DNA from: Candidatus Methanomethylophilus sp. 1R26
GTDB lineage: Archaea; Thermoplasmatota; Thermoplasmata; Methanomassiliicoccales; Methanomethylophilaceae
NCBI RefSeq assembly: GCF_001481295.1
Contig: NZ_LOPS01000048.1
Span: forward strand, 1-64,000
DNA: 64,000 bases
Direction of reading: 5' to 3'
Position numbers and translations under genes: made by a program. The notes beneath the pieces were generated by a model. That model searched no databases. It saw only the letters and a list, made by a program, of their open reading frames with translations, and was not told the origin of the DNA. Of the stretch, positions 1-7,417 are shown one piece after another; within the stretch, counting starts at the first letter, position 1; every line of letters begins with the position of its first letter.

Positions 1-164
1 GTCCAAGGGATTGGCGAGAGGTTACGGGAAGGAGATGCGTCTCGGAAGGATAGTGTTCTTCCGCGACAGCTGCAGGTCGTTATGAGCCTGCTCCTCTGCC
101 CGATTCCACACGAAATGTTATAGAACCTTATTTATAGGGTCGCTAAGCTCCGAACGCCTGTGCT
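1..164. other. Window edge, no assignable gene
   Basis: Reading frame 2 on the plus strand is open from the window edge to a TGA at 83-85 (27 codons, ending near IVFFRDSC). It could be the 3' end of a gene that begins outside the window, but the peptide is too short to recognise. The rest, up to the stop of the minus-strand membrane protein at 165, shows no coding or RNA signature. Confidence 0.3.
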
Positions 165-776
165 TCAGGCATCTGGGTCTTTGCCGTTGCCTATGCCGTT
201 CCTCTTCTTGAGGTACAGCGAGAGGGCCATACTGGCCCCTATGACTGCGAAGATCATGATCAGCGTGAAGGTCTGCGCATCTCCGCTGTCGAAGAACCCG
301 TAGAAGAAGTCGCTCAGCAGCATGATGATGCCGTATTTGAGGACGCATCCGAGGACGATGTAGAAAGCGCACTTCGCAGGGTTCCACTTCATGATGGAGA
401 TGAACGCCCCGGCGAACGGGATCATGGGCGCCACCCTGTTCAGCAGGAGGAGGCGCTCGTCGCCGAGGACCAGGAAGTCCGTGTAGGCTCCGACGGCCTT
501 CTCGACCTTCTTCGGGATGCGGATGTGCTCCACGACATAATAGAGCGAGAAGATACCGATCAGCTCGGCCGCCGCTGCAGCAGATATGAGCTCGCATCCG
601 AACAGGACGGGGACGTCGGTGTATTCTGTGCCGGCCATGAAGCCGATCACGAAGAAGAGCTCCGGGAGCGTAGGGATCACAAGGGCATCCAGCAGGAATA
701 TGAGGAAAATGCAGAGCAGTATACCGATCTCGCCGTTCCCTCCGAAGAGGTCATAGATGCTCTGCCCGATGTTCAT
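165..776 (-). CDS. VTT/DedA-like integral membrane protein
   Basis: This 203-residue protein has about five hydrophobic segments (roughly residues 15-45, 55-80, 105-125, 135-160 and 170-190). A central re-entrant-like stretch, NRVAPMIPFAGAF, resembles the Arg/Pro-rich loop of VTT (SNARE-associated/DedA) proteins. That family acts as lipid scramblases or transporters, but the substrate here is unknown. The ATG at 776 is preferred to an in-frame start 21 nt upstream because the shorter protein begins directly before the first membrane segment. It stands alone on the minus strand, diverging from the GT-C gene. A TATA-like TAAATAC lies at about 812-821 on the minus strand. Confidence 0.6.
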   Translation of the reverse strand: MNIGQSIYDLFGGNGEIGILLCIFLIFLLDALVIPTLPELFFVIGFMAGTEYTDVPVLFGCELISAAAAAELIGIFSLYYVVEHIRIPKKVEKAVGAYTDFLVLGDERLLLLNRVAPMIPFAGAFISIMKWNPAKCAFYIVLGCVLKYGIIMLLSDFFYGFFDSGDAQTFTLIMIFAVIGASMALSLYLKKRNGIGNGKDPDA

Positions 777-797
777 TGCCGCCCCTGCCTGCTTCAC

Positions 798-965
798 TGA
801 TACTGTGTTCAGTATTTAGGGGGAGCACCCCTCGCGGACAGAAACATCCTGTCGGCACAATCTATATTCGATAATGACGGAGCAAGGCTTTGTAATCTTA
901 TATCGTCCGGAATAAGTCGCAATGTATTTTACAGGGGCGTTCATCGGAAGCTATTGATAAGCCTC
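798..965. promoter_or_regulatory. Divergent intergenic region
   Basis: A 168-bp spacer lies between the divergent VTT-like gene and the GT-C gene. A TATA-like element for the minus strand lies near 812-821. AT-rich stretches near 860-870 and 890-905 could serve the plus-strand gene. No RNA gene is recognised. Confidence 0.35.
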
Positions 966-2318
966 ATGGGCAGATGGTCAGAGATCCCGGTAAAGCAGAA
1001 GCTTGCATTGATAGCGATACTCGCGCTTGCCATCCGCTTTTCCTGCACGGTTTCCGTCACCCATATGGGGGACACGTCCGCATGGCCGAGGATAATGGCG
1101 TCCGTCGAGAGCGGGAACGACATCTACGGGGTCATGGGGAACTACTACACGCCCGTCTGGGGCTACCTTCTGTCGTTCCTCGATATGCTGATCCAGGCGG
1201 TCGGAGCCGTGCCTCTGTTCGGAGATTACTTCGAGGGCCTGCTGCCCCTGGAGGGCGTCAGAAGCTACCGCCCGTTCGTCATATCGCCGGAGATGAACAT
1301 GGCCATCAAGTTCCCTCTGGACGTCATCGATGTGGCCGTCGGATGGATGCTGTACCGCATCGTCCTCAGCAGGACAGGGGACGCATCCCGCGCAGTCCGT
1401 GCCATGGCCTTCTGGTGCTTCTGCCCTATCACCATCTACATGTCCTCGGTGCAGGGGCAGTTCGACTGCATATCGACCGCCCTCATTCTCGGATGCATCG
1501 CGCTGGCCGGGAGGAACAGGCCGCTGCTGGCCGGCATCGTGTTCGGTTTCGCTGTCTGGCTGAAGGTCTTCCCGGCTGTCTGCGTCCTTCTCTTGGTTGC
1601 ATACCTCCGTTCGGTTCGCGGCAGGGAATGGGCAGGAGGAGCCGTATCTGCTGCGATCGGAGCGGCGGCGGTCTCCGCCGTCCTTCTGCTGCCGCAGATC
1701 ATGAACGGTCAGATCGATGATGCGTTCGTATTCCTGACCGACAGGCAGGAAACCGATTTCAGCTCTCTCTACGGGGCCGCCACATCGCTTCGCCAGGCCC
1801 TCGTCGGGCTGCTCCTGCTGGCCCTCATGGTCCTGACTGCGCGCCGCATCTGGCACATGGACAAAGATGAAGCAGGAACGGCCGTGTACCTCTATGCCGG
1901 CCTGCTCATCGCCGTCGCAGCGATACTGAACCGCGGCTACCAGTACGCTCCGTCCGTCATAGGGTTCATCATCCTCTGCATGGAGATGGCCCCGGACCGC
2001 CGCGGGTATTCAGTATCCTACTGGGGACTGGGTCTGTTCTCATTCTTCGAGGCATCAGTCCACGCAGGGTTCACCCTTCTCTGCCTGTCCTGCGCTTACT
2101 ACGGGCTGATCGATTGCGATACCTTCACATCTCTGTCCGTGTCCTTCGCAGAGGGCCTGCCTGTACACCTCATCGAGGGCGTGCTGGCACTGATATGGTC
2201 CGCGGCCGTGTGGCTTTTCATCGCCCTGGCAGCATTTGATCTGCTGGGACGGCGCGATACCCGTTTCAGCATGCTGGTGGAGCGTTTCCGTGCCCCGTTC
2301 GGGAGGGTTTCGGAATGA
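966..2318 (+). CDS. GT-C-like polytopic glycosyltransferase (copy A of a duplicated pair)
   Basis: This 450-residue membrane protein has about ten transmembrane segments. An acidic position in the first extracytoplasmic loop (MGDTSAW) is followed by NYYTPVWGYLLSF, the layout of GT-C lipid-linked sugar transferases (ALG6/PIG-M/DUF2029 type), which use polyprenyl-phosphate sugars outside the membrane. WLKVFP near residue 197 matches the K-(I/V)-x-P motif region of such proteins. The ATG at 966 is chosen over a TTG 12 nt upstream. Its stop overlaps the start of the secreted-protein gene (ATGA), so the two are translationally coupled. A diverged, frameshifted paralogue lies at 27886-29266. Donor and acceptor sugars cannot be read from the sequence. 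Confidence 0.65.
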   Translation: MGRWSEIPVKQKLALIAILALAIRFSCTVSVTHMGDTSAWPRIMASVESGNDIYGVMGNYYTPVWGYLLSFLDMLIQAVGAVPLFGDYFEGLLPLEGVRSYRPFVISPEMNMAIKFPLDVIDVAVGWMLYRIVLSRTGDASRAVRAMAFWCFCPITIYMSSVQGQFDCISTALILGCIALAGRNRPLLAGIVFGFAVWLKVFPAVCVLLLVAYLRSVRGREWAGGAVSAAIGAAAVSAVLLLPQIMNGQIDDAFVFLTDRQETDFSSLYGAATSLRQALVGLLLLALMVLTARRIWHMDKDEAGTAVYLYAGLLIAVAAILNRGYQYAPSVIGFIILCMEMAPDRRGYSVSYWGLGLFSFFEASVHAGFTLLCLSCAYYGLIDCDTFTSLSVSFAEGLPVHLIEGVLALIWSAAVWLFIALAAFDLLGRRDTRFSMLVERFRAPFGRVSE

Positions 2319-3352
2319 GCTTCGGCTCGCATATCGGCAGGAAGAGAGCGGCCGAGGCTGCCGTCGTCATTGCGATCTGCGCCGTGATCTTCATCGGAGA
2401 GGCATATGCCTATCTTCCTGACGACTACGGTTACGGGTCCTCGGCGTCGGATGCCGGAGATTATGCAGAATATACCGTGACAGTGAACGGTTCGCACGAG
2501 TATGCTGCGTCCCTGATCTCCTGCGGAGATTATGTCCCGGTGTCATCAGTATACCTTTTCCTCGAGGAAGGGCGCACGTCCCAGTACAGCGACGGCAGCG
2601 ACCTGTTCCTGTCCCGCATGGACGAGCCCGGGTTCTATCTGGAACAAACCGAGACCGCTCTCAGAGTATGCGGGATCGATGATACTGTCTATATGGACAT
2701 GGACGGCCTCGCCGAGGCGCTGCAGTCCGACATATATGAGGGGACCGCTGCCGGCAAGGGCCTGGTGATGGTGTACGGGGCGTTCCCGATAACGGTCTAC
2801 GACGGGTCCTCCGGCGGGACGGCCCTGGAATGGATGGAAGCGGGCGGCACCGTCTATTGGGTAGGGCCGGCCCCCGGCGATTACGTGATGGCCCGCGATG
2901 GGTACGAATACGCCGGCGGGAGGGCCTTCTTCACCGGAACGGCCGAATATCTTGCCGAAGACGATCCGGCGGATACCGAGGGGCCGTTCAGAAAGGAGTT
3001 GCAGCTCAAGGGCGATCTTCTGATGAACGCCCCCGACATGTCCGGGACAGGGATGGAATCTCTCACGGCCGGATATACGTCCGGGAACAGAGGGACCCTG
3101 ACATTCGTGAGGGAAGGCTCCGGACAGATATGCATCGCTGCAGGCGGGGTCTCCCTCTTCCAGGCGGAGGATATCGCCTCTGCTGCCTCGGCCGGCCTGT
3201 GCTGGTGCAGTGTTCTCTTGGATACCTGCTCGGGCACGGCGCACGGGAGCGATTCCGGGACGCTGGACAAGAACGGGGCCTCGGGCACGCTCTGTGTCTA
3301 CGTGACCGTCGGCGATGCCTACCAGATATACGCGTGCCGGCATCAGATCTGA
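2315..3352 (+). CDS. Secreted/anchored protein, partner of GT-C (copy A)
   Basis: This 345-residue protein has an N-terminal hydrophobic segment (residues 13-33) that could be a signal peptide or anchor, followed by an extracytoplasmic region rich in Gly, Ser and acidic residues. I recognise no catalytic motif. It aligns by eye with the protein at 26871-27893: both have an LVM-Y stretch, then a WxxAGGxxYW motif (WMEAGGTVYW here, WVHAGGSLYW there), a short aromatic DGY/DGL segment, and a FFTGTAE/FFGTEGA strand. In both places it sits next to a GT-C gene, which suggests that the two proteins work together in exporting or modifying the surface glycan. Start ATG 2315 overlaps the upstream stop. 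Its 3' end overlaps the convergent rpiA by 10 nt. Confidence 0.6.
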   Translation: MSFGSHIGRKRAAEAAVVIAICAVIFIGEAYAYLPDDYGYGSSASDAGDYAEYTVTVNGSHEYAASLISCGDYVPVSSVYLFLEEGRTSQYSDGSDLFLSRMDEPGFYLEQTETALRVCGIDDTVYMDMDGLAEALQSDIYEGTAAGKGLVMVYGAFPITVYDGSSGGTALEWMEAGGTVYWVGPAPGDYVMARDGYEYAGGRAFFTGTAEYLAEDDPADTEGPFRKELQLKGDLLMNAPDMSGTGMESLTAGYTSGNRGTLTFVREGSGQICIAAGGVSLFQAEDIASAASAGLCWCSVLLDTCSGTAHGSDSGTLDKNGASGTLCVYVTVGDAYQIYACRHQI

Positions 3353-4046
3353 GGGCGGCGGAGTTCTTCGAACGTATCGCTGTCCCCATGGTAAATGAAG
3401 ACCGAGTCAGCCATTCTCGGGAAGATCCCGCATTCGATCACGCCGGGGACGCGGTCGATATCCGCCTCCAGTTCGGAGGGGCTCTCTATCGGGCCGAAAC
3501 GGCAGTCGTAGATCAGGTTGCCGCCGTCGGTCACGAACGGGGCTCCGTTCTGCATCCTGAGCACGGGCTCGCATCCGAGCTTCCGCAGCAGTTCCGCAGT
3601 GAGGGCGCTGCCGAAAGCGCAGACCTCCACCGGCACCGGGGCCTTCTCGCCGAGTTTTCCCACGAGCTTGATGTCATCGGCGATGATGACCTCGCGGGCC
3701 GTCGAAGCGGCTATTATCTTCTCCCTGAGCAGCGCACCGCCCAGCCCCTTCATGAGGTTGAGTTCCGGGTCCACCTCGTCGGCGCGTCGAACGTCACATC
3801 GATCCTTTCGACGGAGGAGATGTCCGCCACATTCAGGCCGAGGCTCTTTGCCAGCTCCGCCGTCTTCACTGACGACGCTACGCAGACGAAGCCGGCTCCT
3901 TCACGGGCCATCTCCGCCAGGCGCATGACCGCGAAGTTGGCCGAGTTCCCCGTCCCGAGGCCGACCGTCATGCCGCTGCGCGCATATTCGTCGACCGCTC
4001 TCTCGCAGGCGGGGCGCTTCATCTCCCAGGGCTTCAGACCGTCCAC
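3343..4046 (-). CDS. rpiA: Ribose-5-phosphate isomerase A (frameshifted)
   Basis: RpiA interconverts ribose 5-phosphate and ribulose 5-phosphate. The N-terminal part has the phosphate-binding GLGTGNSANFA. The family signature DVTFDGADEVDP and KGLGGALLREKI follows, but the frame breaks inside it near 3785: the sequence reads GACGCGCC where GACGGCGCC would restore the motif, so one G is missing. The C-terminal half continues in the next frame through DDIKLVGKLG to the stop. Total corrected length is about 234 residues, normal for RpiA. The start is taken as GTG 4046, 4 nt after the cytidylyltransferase stop; ATG 4022 is an alternative. It is the third gene of a minus-strand operon. Confidence 0.85.
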
Positions 4047-4050
4047 GGTA

Positions 4051-4767
4051 TCACAGGTTGAAGAGCTGGTCCTCGGAGAAGGACATCAGCGACTCGCAGA
4101 GGGGGATGTCCTCCGGCTTGGTTATCTTGATGTTGTTGGCGAATCCCTTGGAGAAGTACACCCGCCTGCCGTAGTATATCTCCACCAGGTCCGCATAGAT
4201 GAAGTCGTGCTTGCCCTCGGCCTCGGCGCGGTCGTACAGGGACAGAAGGTCCGAGTACTCGTAGGCCTGAGGGGTCTGCACGCGCATCAGGCGGTTCCTG
4301 TCCAGCTCTTTGTCGCCGGATTTCTGGTCGTCCGTGTAGATGACGGTCTCGTAGCAGGGGATGGCAAGGGAAGCGTTGCCCTTCTCCCTGGCGACCCGCA
4401 GCATCTCGTCGATGGCGGCCTGCGGGAGTATGGGGCGCGCTGCATCATGGATTATGACGAAGTCGCCCTTCCCGAGCTCATTGCGCAGGCGGAAGATGCC
4501 GTTGCGGGTGGAATCGTGCGAGGTCTCCCCGCCCGGGACGATGGCCTCCACCTTGGTGAGCTTGTACTCATCGACGAGCTTGGCCATGTGGTCTGTCCAA
4601 TCGGGGACGCATACGATCACCACCGCATCCACCGAAGGATTCCTCTGGAAGTTCTCCACCGTGTGGACGATGACCGGCTTCCCGCGGATCTCCAGGAACT
4701 GCTTGGGGCATGATGCTCCCAGCCTCTTCCCGACCCCTCCGGCCAGGATGACAGCGACCGTCCTCAT
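4051..4767 (-). CDS. IspD/TarI-type cytidylyltransferase
   Basis: This 238-residue protein carries the nucleotidyltransferase signature LAGGVGKRLG at residues 8-17, then PKQFLEI, the HDAARP motif near residue 110 and RVQTPQA near residue 172. All are typical of IspD and of TarI (ribitol-5-phosphate cytidylyltransferase). It should transfer CMP from CTP to a polyol or pentitol phosphate. Archaea make isoprenoids by the mevalonate route, and the next gene is a pentose-phosphate isomerase, so a TarI-like role in making CDP-ribitol or a related CDP-polyol for the glycan cluster is more likely than MEP synthesis. The ATG overlaps the stop of the aminotransferase (ATGA). No TarJ reductase is visible nearby. 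Confidence 0.75.
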   Translation of the reverse strand: MRTVAVILAGGVGKRLGASCPKQFLEIRGKPVIVHTVENFQRNPSVDAVVIVCVPDWTDHMAKLVDEYKLTKVEAIVPGGETSHDSTRNGIFRLRNELGKGDFVIIHDAARPILPQAAIDEMLRVAREKGNASLAIPCYETVIYTDDQKSGDKELDRNRLMRVQTPQAYEYSDLLSLYDRAEAEGKHDFIYADLVEIYYGRRVYFSKGFANNIKITKPEDIPLCESLMSFSEDQLFNL

Positions 4768-5832
4768 TGAGATCGCTCCCTGTCTATTGCGTCCATAGCG
4801 TCAGCGAACATCCTCATGTACTTCTCGTCCCAGACGGTCAGGCGGAGGAGCCCTTCTATGTTGTTGCCGCCGCAGAGGATGAGGATGTTGCGCTTCTTCA
4901 GCTCCTCGGTGATGTACGCCGCATCCCTGTGCTTGGGGCGGATGCAGAGGAAGCATCCGCTGCTGGGGACGTAGTAATAGCCACGGGAGTCCAGCCATCC
5001 GGTTATGTACTCCATGCCTCTAGCGAACTTCTCGGATTCCTCCTTCAGGAGCCTGTCGATGTTGTCCACCACGGCCTCGCCGAAGGCCAGGGTGACCGCG
5101 TTCACGGTGTAATGCGGGCGCAGTTGTTGACGCAGCGGATGTTCTCCTCGTTCGACATCACAATGCCGAGCCTGAGGCCGGCCAGGGAGAACATCTTGGA
5201 GAAGGTGCGCAGGACCGCGACGTGTCATATTTTGATATCAGCGGTACGGACGACTGGGTATCGCTGAAGTAGTGGTATGCTTCGTCGATGACGACCATGG
5301 CCCCGTGCTCCGCGGCCTTCTTCACAACCGCCTCGACCTCCTCGGGCGAATAGGAGTTGCCTATCGGCATGTTGGGGTTCACGAGGACGACGATGCCCGT
5401 ATTGTCGTCGATGGACGAGAGGATGTCACCGATGTCCATCCTGTAGCCGTCGCGGTAGGGGACCTCCCTCAACTTCATCCCGTTGAGCGCTCCGTAGGCT
5501 CCGTACATGTTGAAGGTCGGGCGTACGACCACCAGGTCCTTCCCGGGCTCTCCGAAGACCTTCATCATGTACCCCATGGCCACGACGCTGCCGTCAGTGA
5601 TTGTCACCTGAGAGGCGGGGATCCCTATCATTTTGGAATATTTCTCGATGAAAGGCCCCTCCTCAGGGTACATGCCGAGCATCTCCGGGGTGATGTCCTT
5701 CATGACCTCGTCGAACAGCCATCTCGGGAGCCCGTCCGGGTTCTCGTTCTGGTCGAGGCGTATGAACCCTCCCCTTCCCTCTGGCTGTTTCTTGCGGAAG
5801 GCGCTCTTCACATAAGGATCGACATAGACCAT
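4764..5832 (-). CDS. HisC-like PLP aminotransferase (two frameshifts)
   Basis: This is a class I/II aminotransferase of the histidinol-phosphate type. The N-terminal part has RLDQNENP, then VVVRPTFNMYG, LVNPNMPIGN and VVIDEAYHYF. The frame breaks near 5222 and again near 5125. Restoring one base at each site joins LRTFSKMFSLAGLRLG, which contains the PLP lysine (SK), to NNLRPHYTVN and the C-terminal domain (SSGCFLCIRPK, LLRLTVWDE). The corrected protein is about 355 residues. The start shown is ATG 5832; a TATA-like ATAATTAATAA centred at 5914-5917 would also fit an upstream TTG at 5895 or GTG at 5904, adding a CPLC motif. Pairing with a cytidylyltransferase suggests an amino-sugar or amino-alcohol substrate rather than histidine synthesis. 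Confidence 0.75.
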
Positions 5833-5946
5833 TTTATCGGATCTCACTTTCTGGCACAGCGGACAGAACTGCCACGCTGCGTGTTTGGTGCTCAATATGC
5901 GCACTGTTGTTTTATTAATTATGGGGGATTGCGTCCGCATCATGGA

Positions 5947-5982
5947 CACTTTTTATAGGATATCGCAAATCGGTGCAGTATA
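5947..5982 (+). promoter_or_regulatory. TATA promoter of the GT2 gene, probably leaderless
   Basis: CTTTTTATAGGA at about 5949-5960 is a TATA box centred about 28 nt before the ATG at 5983, which places transcription start at or next to the start codon. The divergent aminotransferase promoter lies at about 5908-5922. Confidence 0.55.
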
Positions 5983-6870
5983 ATGCCCGGTTTAGAGGTG
6001 ACTGTGGGGATATGCGCTTACAATGAGGCGCAGATCATCGAGCGGTCCATACGCTCCGTTTACTCCCAGAAACTCAGCAGCGTTTCGGTGAAGGAGGTTC
6101 TGGTGGTCTCCAGCGGAAGCACCGACGGGACGGACGATATCGTCAAAGGGCTGCAGGCGGAGTTCTCCACGCTCCGTCTCTACAGGCAGGAGAAGAGAGA
6201 GGGCAAGAACTCCGCCATAAACTGCTACCTCGACAACAAGTCATGCGACCTCGTGGTCATGCTGAACGCGGACAATGCGTTCGGTACCGAGGATTCTCTC
6301 GAGAAATTGGTCGAGCCCTTCGCCGACCCCAAGGTCGGCATCACAGGAGGCCATCCTGTCCCGACCAACGGCACGGACACCAAGATCGGTTTCGCAGTCA
6401 ATCTCATGTGGCGCGTCCATCACCAGCTCGCGCTCGAGCATCCGAAGATCGGCGAGCTGATAGCGTTCCGCGATATCGGCACCCGCCTTCCGACCGACAT
6501 GCAGTCGGACGAGGACCTCATACGCATGAAGCTCGAGGATGCCGGGTACATATGCGTCTACGTCCCGGACAGCATAGTTCTGAACCGCGGCCCGGAGACA
6601 GAGGAAGATTTCATCAAGCAGCGTGTTCGTGTAAACATAGGCGAATGCGTGATGCAGAAGAAGTACGGCTACAGCATCCCCACGTGGAACAAACGGTACC
6701 TTCTGAAGGCGGCCCTTGCATGCTTCAAGGAGCTGGGGTTCCACCCGCTTAAGATGCTGTATGTGGCTCGGCTGGAAGGGAAATGCCGCCGCATCGCCCG
6801 CGAGCATGTGGAGGAGGGAGGCGACAACATGAGCGTGTGGGAGATGGTCGGCTCGACCAAGAAACTGTGA
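5983..6870 (+). CDS. Family 2 glycosyltransferase
   Basis: This 295-residue cytoplasmic GT-A enzyme has the GT2 N-terminus VTVGICAYNEAQ (residues 6-17), the SSGSTDGTDD nucleotide-binding loop near residue 46, and an LNADNAFG stretch near residue 95 in the position of the metal-binding DxD motif. A C-terminal amphipathic region probably contacts the membrane. The donor sugar is unknown. It is transcribed divergently from the aminotransferase operon and is followed 9 nt later by a GtrA-like gene. That pairing is typical of polyprenyl-phosphate sugar synthesis and flipping, so it may charge a lipid carrier used by the GT-C enzymes. Confidence 0.8.
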   Translation: MPGLEVTVGICAYNEAQIIERSIRSVYSQKLSSVSVKEVLVVSSGSTDGTDDIVKGLQAEFSTLRLYRQEKREGKNSAINCYLDNKSCDLVVMLNADNAFGTEDSLEKLVEPFADPKVGITGGHPVPTNGTDTKIGFAVNLMWRVHHQLALEHPKIGELIAFRDIGTRLPTDMQSDEDLIRMKLEDAGYICVYVPDSIVLNRGPETEEDFIKQRVRVNIGECVMQKKYGYSIPTWNKRYLLKAALACFKELGFHPLKMLYVARLEGKCRRIAREHVEEGGDNMSVWEMVGSTKKL

Positions 6871-6879
6871 GGCGATGGC

Positions 6880-7335
6880 ATGGGGCTCAGGGATTTCTTC
6901 GACGGTCTTTTCTACGGGAAGCACGGGGAGGTCATGCGCTATCTCTTCATCGGAGCCCTCAATGTTGCCATCACCTGGGGCGTCTATGCGGCCCTGGTCC
7001 TCCTCGGGATCGCGCCGGTCTACAGTAACGCGGCCTCCTGGATCATAGGGGTCATCGTCGCGTTCGTGCTCAACAAGACCTTCGTCTTCGGCAGCCAGAC
7101 AAGGAAGAGGAAGACCGTCAGCAAAGAGGCCACTTATTTCGTCGTGGGCCGTGCCTTCACCGGGGCCATCAACATCTGCGGGTTCCCCGTCCTGTACGAC
7201 ATGGGCCTCGACCTCGAGCTCCTGGGGGTCGACGGGTTCCCCGCCAAGATAATCATCTCGATCATCGAGATCGTGCTGAACTATATCATCAGCAAGTACG
7301 CCGTCTTCGTGAAGAAGACCGACGACGAGCAGTGA
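6880..7335 (+). CDS. GtrA-like four-TM membrane protein
   Basis: This 151-residue protein has four predicted membrane helices (about residues 20-42, 46-66, 85-105 and 122-143). The GtrA family features RYLFIGALNVAITW, NKTFVF and YIISKYAVF are visible. GtrA proteins are thought to translocate polyprenyl-phosphate-linked sugars across the membrane. It directly follows the GT2 gene on the same strand, so it probably forms a two-gene operon supplying a lipid-linked sugar donor. Confidence 0.8.
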   Translation: MGLRDFFDGLFYGKHGEVMRYLFIGALNVAITWGVYAALVLLGIAPVYSNAASWIIGVIVAFVLNKTFVFGSQTRKRKTVSKEATYFVVGRAFTGAINICGFPVLYDMGLDLELLGVDGFPAKIIISIIEIVLNYIISKYAVFVKKTDDEQ

Positions 7336-7417
7336 TTCAGACACGGATTTTCCGGTCCTGAAGGATGCCCTGTGCAGTTCACAGGGGTAGGCGCAAGGGA
7401 TGACTGAGAGCGCCCCT

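Noticed and set aside
2830-4713. A 627-codon open frame on the plus strand
   Set aside because: It is antisense to rpiA and the cytidylyltransferase and overlaps the secreted-protein gene. Composition is Arg/His/Gly-rich as expected for a GC-rich shadow frame, and no domain is present.
4051-4767. MEP-pathway IspD
   Set aside because: Archaea generally use the mevalonate pathway, no other MEP gene is nearby, and the operon context is pentose phosphate metabolism and glycan synthesis.
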